A DNA stretch of 64,000 nt. Origin: CBDFGK01 sp965247075 (GTDB lineage Bacteria > Pseudomonadota > Gammaproteobacteria > Pseudomonadales > Halieaceae). Location of the stretch: positions 372,001 to 436,000 of the forward strand of contig CBDFGK010000002.1 in the NCBI GenBank assembly GCA_965247075.1, read 5' to 3'. Shown here piece by piece: positions 16,477-25,363 of the stretch. Positions within the stretch are counted from its first letter, which is position 1, and every line of letters starts with the position of its first letter. Position numbers and translations under genes: made by a program. The notes below the pieces were generated by a model. The model saw nothing but the letters and a program-made list of their open reading frames with translations. It made no database searches and was not told where the DNA came from.

Positions 16477-18225
16477 TCAGTTGCGAGCCACCGACAGGCT
16501 TGCCGGCGTCTCTCCCACATAGCGCAGCGTAACAAAGCCAAAGAACATTTCGTGTCTGGTCTGCAATCCAAAGTGTACCGGTATGGAGGGGTCGGGATTG
16601 GCGGTGTTTCTGTCTGAGTTATCCATTGCCCCTTTGGCAATCAGCCGGGTGCCGGCAGGTAAAAACAGGGGCTCCTCAAGCTGGTAATTGAACTGCCAGT
16701 TGAAATCATAACGCGGTACCGACAGCAGGATCTCGGAGCTGCCATCGGGGTAGACGGCGGTGTAGTTCATGTATTTTCCGCGGAAGTGCATGTGCGGCAT
16801 CATGGAGTACAACCAGGCATCCCGCTCGATTAGCTGCTCACCCTCGAGTTTGTGTTCCCTGGCATTGGCGGGAATCATAAAACGTCTCTGGCCGGCAACG
16901 CCTCCCGCCATGACATAGGCCGGTGGCTCATCGTAAATGAAAAGGCCGATCTCGGTTTCATCGACAGTGGCCTTGCCCGAGGTCGTGTAGTGCATTTGCA
17001 ATAACAGGTTTGATCCCTTGGGTATCAAGCGCCCACTGTTGTCCCTGAATACATCCGTCTGGCGACCCGGTGCAAAGCCACCGATGCTCTCGCCCCTGGC
17101 CGAGCCGGTTTGCCGCCCCCGCACGCTCTTGTCCGCCGGGCTGGACAGGTAGGCGATGACGTGGTGCAAGACCTGTTTGTCACCGGGCACTGTTTCCATG
17201 GCCCGCACCCAGACATCTTCATCCAGGTTGAGTTCCACCGGGATGTAGCGATAGTCGATAACCCCAGTGGCAGGGATAGACTGGGCCGGCACCTTGATGA
17301 TCATATCCGGCTCTCCCAGGCTGTACCTGGGATCGTCGATGCTCAGGGTAGTGAGCGGATCCTCGGCGCCTTCCATGGGTGCACCGGCATCTATCCAGTG
17401 CACCAGGCGTTGTTTTTCCTCGACGGTGAGTCCCATCATGTCCTGGATGGGCTTGCCCACGTGGTGATCGATTTGGCCCGGCGGCATGCGGCGGGTCATG
17501 ACCACCTCGCGCATCATCTTGGACCAACCGAGGATCATGCGGTGGCTGGACATGGACCAGGGTGCAATACCACCGTCGTGATGACAGGAAACACAGTTGT
17601 CCAGCAGGATTGGCACGATGTCTTTGCTGTACGACACTTTGTCCACCTGGTGCTGCGCTCGACTGGCAAAGGTGATTGCCGAGTCCGCTATGGCGACACG
17701 GCTGTCGGCAATCACCTGGCCGGCTAACAGCTTGCTGAGCGCGTCCTTGAGGTAGTGGTTGTCAACGTCCTCAATGGGTCCGCGAAATACCAGGGACATG
17801 GTTTGCGGATCGATAAGGAACGCTTCTGCCGTGTTTTCTACGCCCAGGGATTCGGCCACCAGTTGGGATTCATCGACGAGAATGGGAAGCTCATAGCCAA
17901 AATTTGCGGCCTCTTTGGCGATGCTTTCGCGGCTGTCCTGCGGCCGGGGATTGAGCATGAAAAACGCCACGGCCTGGCTTTCAAACTGTTCCTGAAGTTT
18001 GTTCAGGGTGGGGGCGGCGGCACGTACTGCGGTATCACCATTGCCCTGGATGACGATCACGATGGCCTTCTGGTCACCATACCAACTGAGCTGGTGATGC
18101 TTGCCCTGGTGGTCCAGCAGTGCAAAATCACCAACCCTGGCGGACCCGGCTGCGGTGCACAGCAAGCTGGTGAAGAGGCTTGTGGACAGCGCGACGCAAA
18201 ATACGGCGAACCTGAACATTTTCAT
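16477..18225 (-). CDS. Exported redoxin - cytochrome c - copper type II monooxygenase-like fusion, 582 aa
   Basis: Three-part periplasmic protein. After a signal peptide (to about residue 26) comes a redoxin-like domain (about 30-170) with no CxxC pair, so it is probably not a thiol peroxidase. A heme motif CVSCHHDGG (Cys211, Cys214, His215) follows. The C-terminal half resembles the ascorbate-dependent copper monooxygenases (PHM/DBM), with HHVIAYLS, LLQMHYTTSG, PHMHFRG and a Met in TRHEMFFG as candidate copper ligands. The ATG at 18225 has GAGGAA upstream. It is divergent from an RND exporter. The substrate is unknown, and copper-linked oxidation of an exported or host-derived molecule is an inference. 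Confidence 0.75.
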   Translation of the reverse strand: MKMFRFAVFCVALSTSLFTSLLCTAAGSARVGDFALLDHQGKHHQLSWYGDQKAIVIVIQGNGDTAVRAAAPTLNKLQEQFESQAVAFFMLNPRPQDSRESIAKEAANFGYELPILVDESQLVAESLGVENTAEAFLIDPQTMSLVFRGPIEDVDNHYLKDALSKLLAGQVIADSRVAIADSAITFASRAQHQVDKVSYSKDIVPILLDNCVSCHHDGGIAPWSMSSHRMILGWSKMMREVVMTRRMPPGQIDHHVGKPIQDMMGLTVEEKQRLVHWIDAGAPMEGAEDPLTTLSIDDPRYSLGEPDMIIKVPAQSIPATGVIDYRYIPVELNLDEDVWVRAMETVPGDKQVLHHVIAYLSSPADKSVRGRQTGSARGESIGGFAPGRQTDVFRDNSGRLIPKGSNLLLQMHYTTSGKATVDETEIGLFIYDEPPAYVMAGGVAGQRRFMIPANAREHKLEGEQLIERDAWLYSMMPHMHFRGKYMNYTAVYPDGSSEILLSVPRYDFNWQFNYQLEEPLFLPAGTRLIAKGAMDNSDRNTANPDPSIPVHFGLQTRHEMFFGFVTLRYVGETPASLSVARN

Positions 18226-18374
18226 GGGTGCTTCCTCAATCACAAAGGTGTCGAGAATATTTGGGTAAACAGTAGCATATTCTGACTTACATTTGATCCT
18301 GTGGCGGCCGTGCAGTTCATTGTTTCGCCCCTGGATGTGGTATAAAACATGACTTCGAATTGATAGAGACTGAG

Positions 18375-20663
18375 ATGGATTTTCTGGTCAATCAACTGAT
18401 CGTCAGACGCCATATCCTCACCTTGCTGACCATTGTGCTGGCAGGCACCGTCAGTTGGGGGATACGCGATACCACTATTGATAACACTTTCAACAGCATC
18501 TTGAGTGAGGACGACCCCTACCGGGAAGAGGTCGAGCAGGTCCGGGAGGATTTCCCGCCCAGCACCGCTGTGTTGTTTGCTTTCCTCACAGTAGATGGCG
18601 TGTTCAATTTCGAAGCGCTGCAAGCGATGGAGGATTTGACCGACCGGTACATAGAGATTGAGTCCGCCGTCTCCGTCGCCTCCATCAGCAATTATCGCCT
18701 CAATGCGGTCGATGCCGAACAGCACGATCGCGATTATCTGCTGCCGGCCTTGTCAGCGCTCTCACAGGACGACCTGCGGCGCATCCGCAATATCGCTCTC
18801 AACGACGAGGTTCTCACCAAAAGCCTGCTGTCACCCGATGGGCAAATGGCCCTGGCCCTGGTTAAGTACAAGGCGGATAGCGACGACAAGGCCACGCGCA
18901 TGAGCATTGCAGAGTCGGTCGTCGCGCTGCGAGATTCCCTCCGCAATGACTATCCCGATTTGACCATTTATGTGATTGGTAACGTGTTATTTGAGCTGGA
19001 CAGCTACAAGGCGCAGAGCAAGGACAGCCGCTACCTGTTTCCGTTGGTTGTCAGTATCTCCATTTTCCTGCTGTGGTTTTGTCTCAAATCCCTGCGGTTC
19101 TCCCTGTGCATATTTGCCGTGTCCTTTGTCACCATTGCCGTGACCGTGGGGACGGCGGGTTGGGCACAGATATCGTTTAACCAGATTTCCGCCATGGGGC
19201 CTTTGGTAGTGCTGATGATTGCCACGGCAGACTGCGTGCATATCGTCTCGATTTACGTGCAGGGTCTGCACCGCTCCCTGAGCAGGGTCGAAGCCATGCG
19301 GCAAAGCCTGGCCGTTAATTTTCAGCCCATTAGTCTTGCCACGCTCACCACCGCCTTTGGTTTCCTGAGTTTGAACTACTGTTCTTCACCGGGCATATAC
19401 GGCTTTGGCAACATTGTGGCGATTGGCGTGGTATGGGCCTACCTGGTTACCCTGACCCTGTTACCCACCCTGATACTGTTGATGCCCACGCGCAAGATAC
19501 CCAGGCCGCTGGGGGTGCGCGGCTTTATTACCGGGGTAGAGCTGTTAGTGAGCAGGCGGGGCAAGCTGCTGTTTCGCGGCAGCCTGGTGCTGATCGTGAC
19601 CACCCTGGCCCTGTTACCGCTGAACTCGGTGGACTTTAACCGCTTCAGTTTCGTTGACAGGGATTCGGATTTTCATCACGCCATGACGGCACTGTCTGAA
19701 AAAATTGGCAACGACCAGAGCCTGGTCTACAGCATTCACAGCGGTGAGTATTACGGCATCACCACACCGGCTTTCCTCAAGCAGGTGGATGACCTTTCGA
19801 TTTGGCTGGAAGAGCAGCCGGAAACCGGTTTCGTGCGCAGTTACACCGCCTATTTAAAAACCCGTAACAAGGCGGAGCACGACAACGAAGAGAGCTGGAA
19901 CATACTGCCGGATGATCATCTGCAGATTATCGATTACCTGGTCGGTTACCAGCTGATACAGGAGATCGAACCGAACCTGGAGCCCATCTTCAATTCGGAT
20001 TACTCCGCAGTGCGCATGGTGATTGGCACCTCCAACCTGTCGAACCGTGAACTACTGCATTTCAATGACAAAATAGACCAGTGGATTAACGCCAATGTGA
20101 AGCAGCAATACCAGGTGATGCACGGCGATAACAGCATCCTGTTTGCGCGCCTGGACCGTTCAATATCGGTGGAGCTGTTGCAGGGGTTCACGGTCAGTTT
20201 TATTTTCATTACCCTGACGCTGATCATTGGACTCAAAAGTGTGCGTTATGGGCTGTTGAGTATCGCGCCAAATGTTTTTCCCGCCACCATTGTGTTCGGC
20301 TTCTGGGGGGTCTACAACGGTGAGCTCAGCCCCTACATCCTGATGTTGTTTTCCATCAGCATCGGCCTAGTGGTGGATGATACGGTACACGTGTTGAGCA
20401 AGTACATCAGTGCCAGGCGCGAGGGTGAGGTGCCGGAGGCGGCGGTGAAGTTTTCACTGGACAAGGCCGGGCCGGCCATCACCATCACCACCTTGTCGCT
20501 GGCGGTGAGCACCATGATTTTGATTTTCTCCAACACCTTTTATTATCAAAACGTGGCACTGATGCTGACGCCGATTATCGTGGTGGCCTTGCTACTGGAC
20601 CTGTTGTTCCTGCCACCGTTGTTGATCAGGTTTGATAATTGGTTTGAGCGTTCACAAAGGTAG
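18375..20663 (+). CDS. RND/MMPL family exporter, 762 aa
   Basis: Membrane transporter with about twelve helices in two repeats, each of one N-terminal helix, a large periplasmic loop and five helices. Proton-relay-like acidic residues occur in the helices (IATADCVHIVSIY and GLVVDDTVHVLSKY, both the GxxxDD-type motif 4). Proteins of this hydrophobe/amphiphile efflux-3 group export lipids or hydrophobic compounds. It has no membrane-fusion or outer-membrane partner beside it, in line with the single-component subgroup. The ATG at 18375 is preferred to a TTG at 18360. Confidence 0.88.
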   Translation: MDFLVNQLIVRRHILTLLTIVLAGTVSWGIRDTTIDNTFNSILSEDDPYREEVEQVREDFPPSTAVLFAFLTVDGVFNFEALQAMEDLTDRYIEIESAVSVASISNYRLNAVDAEQHDRDYLLPALSALSQDDLRRIRNIALNDEVLTKSLLSPDGQMALALVKYKADSDDKATRMSIAESVVALRDSLRNDYPDLTIYVIGNVLFELDSYKAQSKDSRYLFPLVVSISIFLLWFCLKSLRFSLCIFAVSFVTIAVTVGTAGWAQISFNQISAMGPLVVLMIATADCVHIVSIYVQGLHRSLSRVEAMRQSLAVNFQPISLATLTTAFGFLSLNYCSSPGIYGFGNIVAIGVVWAYLVTLTLLPTLILLMPTRKIPRPLGVRGFITGVELLVSRRGKLLFRGSLVLIVTTLALLPLNSVDFNRFSFVDRDSDFHHAMTALSEKIGNDQSLVYSIHSGEYYGITTPAFLKQVDDLSIWLEEQPETGFVRSYTAYLKTRNKAEHDNEESWNILPDDHLQIIDYLVGYQLIQEIEPNLEPIFNSDYSAVRMVIGTSNLSNRELLHFNDKIDQWINANVKQQYQVMHGDNSILFARLDRSISVELLQGFTVSFIFITLTLIIGLKSVRYGLLSIAPNVFPATIVFGFWGVYNGELSPYILMLFSISIGLVVDDTVHVLSKYISARREGEVPEAAVKFSLDKAGPAITITTLSLAVSTMILIFSNTFYYQNVALMLTPIIVVALLLDLLFLPPLLIRFDNWFERSQR

Positions 20664-20723
20664 GGTCGAATTCTTTCGGCCAGCGATCCATCCAATCACA
20701 CCATTGGTCAAATTAATTCGTTG

Positions 20724-20738
20724 GGGACGCCCAGTCCC
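20724..20738. repeat. Short REP-like palindrome
   Basis: GGGAC and GTCCC enclose a GCCCA loop in the 265-bp gap after the RND gene. The rest of the gap (20664-20928) shows no gene. It marks the boundary where base composition falls and the catabolic island begins. Confidence 0.35.
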
Positions 20739-20928
20739 TACTTGTCGACTTTGAATAAAGATTGTGAAATCCAGGGTTCGCTGCTACGCCAAGGCGTGCA
20801 TCGACGGAATCGTGCTATCGGCTTGATCTTGGACGGAAGTTTTCTGCTTGCCTGCCAAGTGAAAGATCAGATGGCGTAATTTCCCCGCGTTAAGGTACTA
20901 ATGTAATGAACCATCCACATCCACGCTG

Positions 20929-21600
20929 CTAGTTAAGCGTCTGCAGTGCGTCCAGCAGAGCCCCTTTCTTAAACTTCAAATGAGACTTCACCAATTTTAC
21001 GCCCGTTTTCCCGTCTCGCGCCATTAGACAATCACATAGCTCTTCCAAATATGCCAGAAGTCGAACTTTCACCCCTTCATCGGCAAGTGCAATTGCCGAA
21101 AGGTATTGGTAATGATATTGCTCTGTCAGTTTGGATAGGCATGCATTTAGGCCCGCACTATGACTCATTTTCCAGAATGACATCCAAAATGGCGTGAGAG
21201 ACAAGTAAAAGTCGATCGTATCGCAATCTCCAGCTGTATCTTTTATCGTGCAAAGCATCGCCTGCAGCGTGCCCATCTCAGCTGGGGTTCCATTTTTGAC
21301 CGCTAGTTGCATAGTGCGTGTCTCTAGCAGCGATCTCACGTCAATGAGGTCACTAATATTTTCTTCGCTCAGTGTTGGCACACCATACCCACCAGAAGCT
21401 CTACTATCGAGAAAACCTAATTCTTCCAGCAAACGCAATGCTTCTCTGACAGGTGTTCTGGATACACCCAGACGCTTTGCCACATTGTCTTCGGTAACTC
21501 TCTCACCCTGCTCGTAAAGTCCTTCCAAAAGAGCTCTCTTTACCAGAGTGTAAACCTGATCACGTAATTGTATTGGTTTCTGAATTTTCAATGTGTCCAT
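20929..21600 (-). CDS. GntR family regulator (FadR/VanR, FCD type), 223 aa
   Basis: Transcriptional regulator with an N-terminal winged helix (residues 10-75; RVTEDNVAKRLGVSRTPVRE is the recognition region, followed by ALRLLEELGF) and an all-helical effector domain. FCD-type regulators usually bind an organic acid and repress neighbouring catabolic genes. It is divergent from the dioxygenase operon, and a 318-bp gap holds two related palindromic sites. Similar sites precede the aldehyde dehydrogenase and the TonB receptor of the island, so it probably controls all of them and itself. The FCD metal-binding histidines are not clearly conserved. Confidence 0.85.
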   Translation of the reverse strand: MDTLKIQKPIQLRDQVYTLVKRALLEGLYEQGERVTEDNVAKRLGVSRTPVREALRLLEELGFLDSRASGGYGVPTLSEENISDLIDVRSLLETRTMQLAVKNGTPAEMGTLQAMLCTIKDTAGDCDTIDFYLSLTPFWMSFWKMSHSAGLNACLSKLTEQYHYQYLSAIALADEGVKVRLLAYLEELCDCLMARDGKTGVKLVKSHLKFKKGALLDALQTLN

Positions 21601-21706
21601 GGTGATCCTAAGAAAAATGAATTCGTACTGCCCTGTTCTTGGGCTGAAGTAGAGTAGGCGTTATACGGTTTCTCACCGAGTGAAAACCAACAAGCTGGAT
21701 CGTCTT

Positions 21707-21720
21707 TGTATACGGTATCC
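21707..21720. promoter_or_regulatory. Candidate GntR operator 1 (near gntR promoter)
   Basis: TGTATACGGTATCC, about 107 bp upstream of the gntR start. It shares TGTATAC-GTAT with three other sites in the island. Together with the next site it sits in a 318-bp AT-rich intergenic region that otherwise shows no gene. Confidence 0.5.
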
Positions 21721-21877
21721 AGTGAGACTCCGAAAGTTTAGCACTAACAATCAAGAGGTTCCATACCAACCCGTCTTATATCGCGCATGTCTATTATTCC
21801 GATCCCGAAAAACCGTAGATGGTTTCTATGTCTACTGAATCAGATATCTGGAATTTTACTACACATCTAATTTTAAT

Positions 21878-21900
21878 ATACAGTATACTGTATGCAGTAT
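21878..21900. promoter_or_regulatory. Candidate GntR operator 2 (dioxygenase operon promoter)
   Basis: A perfect 16-bp palindrome, ATACAGTATACTGTAT, at 21878-21893, continued by a second half-site TGCAGTAT. It lies 18-41 bp upstream of the dioxygenase start, where a bound repressor would block RNA polymerase. Confidence 0.6.
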
Positions 21901-21918
21901 ATAACTCTGAGAGACGAC

Positions 21919-23247
21919 ATGATAGAGCACAGTGACGCACTATCCTCCGGACTTAATGGATTGATCGAGCCGGGCAGGGTTCACAAAAGCCTCTATACCG
22001 ACGCCAAAATATTTGATCTCGAAATGAAAAGGGTTTTTGGCAGGGCATGGATATATGTGGGCCATGAGAGTCAAATACCCAATCAAGGCGATTTCTATAC
22101 GACACAGATCGCGAAAGAGCCCGTCATCATGGTCAGACACACTGACGGGACAATCAAAGTTCTTTACAACCGCTGCGCCCACAAAGGCGCTCAAATTACC
22201 ACTCACACCTCGGGCACTGTAAGGGCTTTCAGATGCCTCTATCATGCCTGGTCGTTTGAAACGGACGGCAAATTTAAAGCCAGGCCCTTGGCGAGCGCCT
22301 ATGACAACAGCTGCCCGGCTTCAGACAATTACGAAAATGATATGAAACAGGTCGCATGCGTCGAAGATTACCGAGGATTTGTTTTTGCACGGTTATGCAA
22401 GGAAGGGCAGGATCTATGCACATGGCTTGGGGAGACAAAATCCTCCATCGATAACCTTGTCGACCGTGCCCCAGAAGGGGAGATCGAGGTGGTAGGCGAG
22501 CCTCTACGCTATTTGAATGATTGCAACTGGAAAATGCCGATCGAAAACGTATCTGACGCGCTTCATGCGCTACCAACACACAAATCTGCCAGCTCACCGG
22601 CAGCAGAAATGTCTCGTGACTTCCCGGACCCAGATGAACAGCCTATAACTCTCAATATGCTTATTCCTTTCGGCAACCCTCTGTCGTTTTTTGACGAAAT
22701 AGGGCAGACGATCTGTGGAAATGGCCATTCATACAGCGGAGGCACGGTAAGCATACATTCGGCTTACCCGGAAGTGCCTGAGTATCTGAAAGCAATGAAT
22801 AAGGCCTATGGCGAAAAGAGAGCTGGAGAAATTCTATCTGTCGAGCGTCACAATACTGTCATCTATCCGAGTATTTCACTCAAGTGTAGCCTGCAATCGA
22901 TTCGGGTCTTCCGTCCTATTTCTGCGGAGGAAACATTATTGGAGACCTGGACCTTCCGGCTGAAAGGCGCACCTGAGGAATTGCTACGCCGGACCATGAT
23001 TTATAATCAAACCATTTTTTCTCCTGCCTCTGTTGCCGGGCACGACGACAACGAAGCCTTTTGTCGCATGCAACAAGGATTGCAAAGTGGCGGGCTTGAA
23101 TGGGTCAATATAAATCGCCATATGAATGATGAGGAGCTAAATCATGACGGGACGACTAGCGCCCCAGGAACCAGCGATATGGTGTTTCGCCATGAGTTTG
23201 AAGCTTGGAAGAATTATATGTCGGATACTGGAGTTACAACTTCATGA
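21919..23247 (+). CDS. Rieske ring-hydroxylating dioxygenase, alpha subunit, 442 aa
   Basis: Catalytic subunit that inserts O2 into an aromatic ring. The Rieske [2Fe-2S] ligands are CAH (Cys86, His88) and CLYH (Cys106, His109). The mononuclear iron site is D213-x2-H216-x4-H221 in NVSDALHALPTH, the same spacing as in naphthalene dioxygenase. Length is normal. The start at 21919 has GAGAG upstream. The upstream ATG at 21892 lies inside the operator palindrome and is unlikely. It is followed by its beta subunit with a 4-nt overlap. No ferredoxin or reductase is adjacent, so electron supply must come from elsewhere. Confidence 0.92.
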   Translation: MIEHSDALSSGLNGLIEPGRVHKSLYTDAKIFDLEMKRVFGRAWIYVGHESQIPNQGDFYTTQIAKEPVIMVRHTDGTIKVLYNRCAHKGAQITTHTSGTVRAFRCLYHAWSFETDGKFKARPLASAYDNSCPASDNYENDMKQVACVEDYRGFVFARLCKEGQDLCTWLGETKSSIDNLVDRAPEGEIEVVGEPLRYLNDCNWKMPIENVSDALHALPTHKSASSPAAEMSRDFPDPDEQPITLNMLIPFGNPLSFFDEIGQTICGNGHSYSGGTVSIHSAYPEVPEYLKAMNKAYGEKRAGEILSVERHNTVIYPSISLKCSLQSIRVFRPISAEETLLETWTFRLKGAPEELLRRTMIYNQTIFSPASVAGHDDNEAFCRMQQGLQSGGLEWVNINRHMNDEELNHDGTTSAPGTSDMVFRHEFEAWKNYMSDTGVTTS

Positions 23248-23771
23248 ACAGCGACATCGATTCTAAATCAAGCAGCGCGGTACACGCCGAATTAAGGGCA
23301 GAGATAGAGCAATTCTTGTTTCTTGAGGCGCGATTTATCGATGAGCAGCGCTGGGAGGACTGGTTGGAGTTGTATCATGACAGCGCAATCTATTGGGTCC
23401 CCACAGGCCGACATCAGAATGACCCACTCCAACAAGCATCGATAGTTTATGAAGAAAAGCTGGGGCTGGAACTTCGTATTAAGCGGCGCAAGCATCCACA
23501 AGCCCACTCGCTCGACCGTATGCCGGAGTCAACACATTTGATTTCCAACATTATGTTGGATCAGGTTGATGTTGCAATGGGAAGTTTAACTGTATCCTCG
23601 AGTTTCATAATGCTGGGCTATCAGGAGGATATCAGCAATTCTCAGACGGTCTACGGAGGTAGATACCTCCACGAATTAATGCGCGTTGCAGGTGAGTTAA
23701 AAATTGCGAGAAAGAAAGTCGTGCTCAATAACTGCGATGCGCCTCTGCGCAATATACAACTGTTCTTCTGA
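23244..23771 (+). CDS. Aromatic-ring-hydroxylating dioxygenase, beta subunit, 175 aa
   Basis: Small NTF2-fold structural subunit. It begins with an acidic helix, then FLFLEARFIDEQRWEDWLEL, and contains YWVP, LDRMPESTHLISN and the C-terminal KKVVLNNC. All are typical of beta subunits of the toluene/benzoate dioxygenase class. The ATGA overlap with the alpha stop implies coupled translation and a fixed subunit ratio. The two-gene operon ends here, as the next genes are convergent. Confidence 0.9.
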   Translation: MNSDIDSKSSSAVHAELRAEIEQFLFLEARFIDEQRWEDWLELYHDSAIYWVPTGRHQNDPLQQASIVYEEKLGLELRIKRRKHPQAHSLDRMPESTHLISNIMLDQVDVAMGSLTVSSSFIMLGYQEDISNSQTVYGGRYLHELMRVAGELKIARKKVVLNNCDAPLRNIQLFF

Positions 23772-23815
23772 AACTTACTGGCTCAGCTTTTTCGGTTAGC
23801 GCGCGCAGCAATCCA

Positions 23816-24445
23816 TTAACGTGCCGGCAAAGTATTGATATACGCCACCACATACTTGATATCAGCCGGGCTCAATAAAGTTCTCGCCCAGGTCGCCATT
23901 GATTGACTTGGAGTACTTTCTTCCAGATGACTGCCTCTAATACCATTTTGGAAATTCTCCAATTGCCGAACTAGATAGCTATCACTAAACCCTGCCAGCG
24001 CCAGAGCCCTCAAGGCCGGAATCCCCTGGCCTTCCATTCCATGACAGGTTGCGCAATTAGCATAGATCGCCGCCCCACTTCCACCGGCTTCCGCAAGTGT
24101 CACTGGCGCGGGCACATTGGCAAGCTGAGAAATATATGCTGCCACATCATCGATAGATTGATCACTACCAAGTGTATTTGATATTGCCACCATCTGTCCC
24201 CCATAGGTATCGGCAGGATCGCCGCCACGAGTTCCGTTTTTGAAACTTCGCAGCTGGTCCGTGATATAGCATCCCTGCAGCCCGGCTATTTTGGGTGAAT
24301 TTTGTGACAGGACGCCCTGTCCCGTCTCGCCATGGCAGGAAATACAGGCGTTATACAATTTTTCGCCTCGAGCTGGATCGCCACCTGCGGAAGCAGCTGT
24401 GGCATAAATCAGATACATAAACGCAATTAGTATTCTCATATTCAA
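23816..24445 (-). CDS. Di-heme c-type cytochrome, 209 aa
   Basis: Periplasmic electron carrier of the cytochrome c4/c553 type. The signal peptide ends ASAGG (about residue 21), and two heme motifs are present, CISCH and CATCH, each in its own repeat with an axial Met candidate. It is the last gene of the amine dehydrogenase strand, about 107 bp after the truncated cytochrome-like ORF. It may accept electrons from the dehydrogenase, or serve another enzyme now that the heavy chain is broken. It appears intact. Confidence 0.88.
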   Translation of the reverse strand: MNMRILIAFMYLIYATAASAGGDPARGEKLYNACISCHGETGQGVLSQNSPKIAGLQGCYITDQLRSFKNGTRGGDPADTYGGQMVAISNTLGSDQSIDDVAAYISQLANVPAPVTLAEAGGSGAAIYANCATCHGMEGQGIPALRALALAGFSDSYLVRQLENFQNGIRGSHLEESTPSQSMATWARTLLSPADIKYVVAYINTLPAR

Positions 24446-24552
24446 ACGGCCTTAATCCTGTTTGGCATATTCATTTCACGCCAACGTTAACGGTATTTAC
24501 TTCACCGATCCGACTTTGTATCCGCAGCCGTAATCAGACTAATTAATCTGTC

Positions 24553-24822
24553 TCAAGTTTCCTTTACCTCCACAAGAGGCGTGACCCGATAGCTGGCGAC
24601 CTCTTCCTTGGTACAGGGAATAAAAATCTGTGGAAGCTCTGCTGGGCTGAACTCCTGAAGCATCCAATTGAGCAGCAGGGCAGTGCGCTCGTTATTCAAG
24701 CCTGACTGGGCGGTGCCAGGTACAGTAACAAGGTATTCTCGCCCACCCGGAATAGATATAAATTTCCCCAGGTGGCCCGATAAGCTGGGAACCCGCTTGC
24801 CAGCGGCAGTATCAAAAAGCAT
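24553..24822 (-). pseudogene. Truncated cytochrome-like protein lacking its heme domain, 89 aa
   Basis: The sequence from RVPSLSGHLGKFISIPGGRE to TALLLNWMLQEFSPAELPQ matches the C-terminal half of a mono-heme cytochrome often found next to amine dehydrogenase genes. The N-terminal signal peptide and CxxCH are missing. The ATG at 24822 lies 1 nt after the light-chain stop, so the frame may still be translated. It is best read as a 5'-deleted gene. Confidence 0.5.
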
Positions 24823-24823
24823 G

Positions 24824-25351
24824 TCAATCAAGGGCGACGCCCAAAACAATTGCTGTCGAGCAGTGGTACACAACATTGCCGTCAGAATGGCCAACGCACC
24901 AATTGATATTGTTACTTTTGGCCGGAATGTAGAGAGGCTTGTTGCCCTCATAGCGAGAACACATGCAGCGCCCACAACTACTTTTCCCACAACAATCATT
25001 GTAGGAGATAATGTAATTTTCCCCGTCCGCTGGATTTCGACAAGTCCCTATCCAGGTAATAACTGACATCTCAGTGCCGGGAGGGCAGGTGTTTTGTGTG
25101 CCCCCGCAACAACTACAAGCGTAGCCATCAATCGCACAGTGTCGCCAATATTCGCAGCTCCTGGGGTCGCCCGGATCCCCCGCAATACCTGATTCATCCG
25201 GTGCACTGGCTTGTGCTCTGGCGACGGGTAAAACCGGAATCGCTGACGCGCCAACGAGAGCATAACCAAATTTCCCCAGAAAACTTCTTCTGGATGTTCG
25301 CATTGCAGTTTTACGTGCGTATTTCTCAAACCAGCTATCAATGAATTTCAT
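24824..25351 (-). CDS. aauA: Amine dehydrogenase light chain (TTQ subunit), 175 aa
   Basis: Catalytic small subunit of a methylamine/aromatic amine dehydrogenase, which oxidises primary amines to aldehydes in the periplasm. A twin-arginine signal (TSRRSFLGK, residues 19-27) is followed by a Cys-rich mature part with 14 cysteines. The two tryptophans that form tryptophan tryptophylquinone are Trp100 (VITWIGTC) and Trp151 (NNINWC). Their 51-residue spacing equals that of Trp57 and Trp108 in the Paracoccus enzyme. The gene looks intact, although heavy chain and maturation genes beside it are damaged. Aromatic versus methylamine specificity is not resolvable, and mauA is the alternative symbol. 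No mauG is in this window. Confidence 0.88.
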   Translation of the reverse strand: MKFIDSWFEKYARKTAMRTSRRSFLGKFGYALVGASAIPVLPVARAQASAPDESGIAGDPGDPRSCEYWRHCAIDGYACSCCGGTQNTCPPGTEMSVITWIGTCRNPADGENYIISYNDCCGKSSCGRCMCSRYEGNKPLYIPAKSNNINWCVGHSDGNVVYHCSTAIVLGVALD

Positions 25352-25363
25352 ACACTACCCCTG

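Noticed and set aside
16303..16617. Plus-strand ORF starting MPRATRDEMQQLQGMFARAA
   Set aside because: The first 55 codons look protein-like but match no family I know, and the remainder is antisense to the copper-domain protein. The support is too weak to call a gene.
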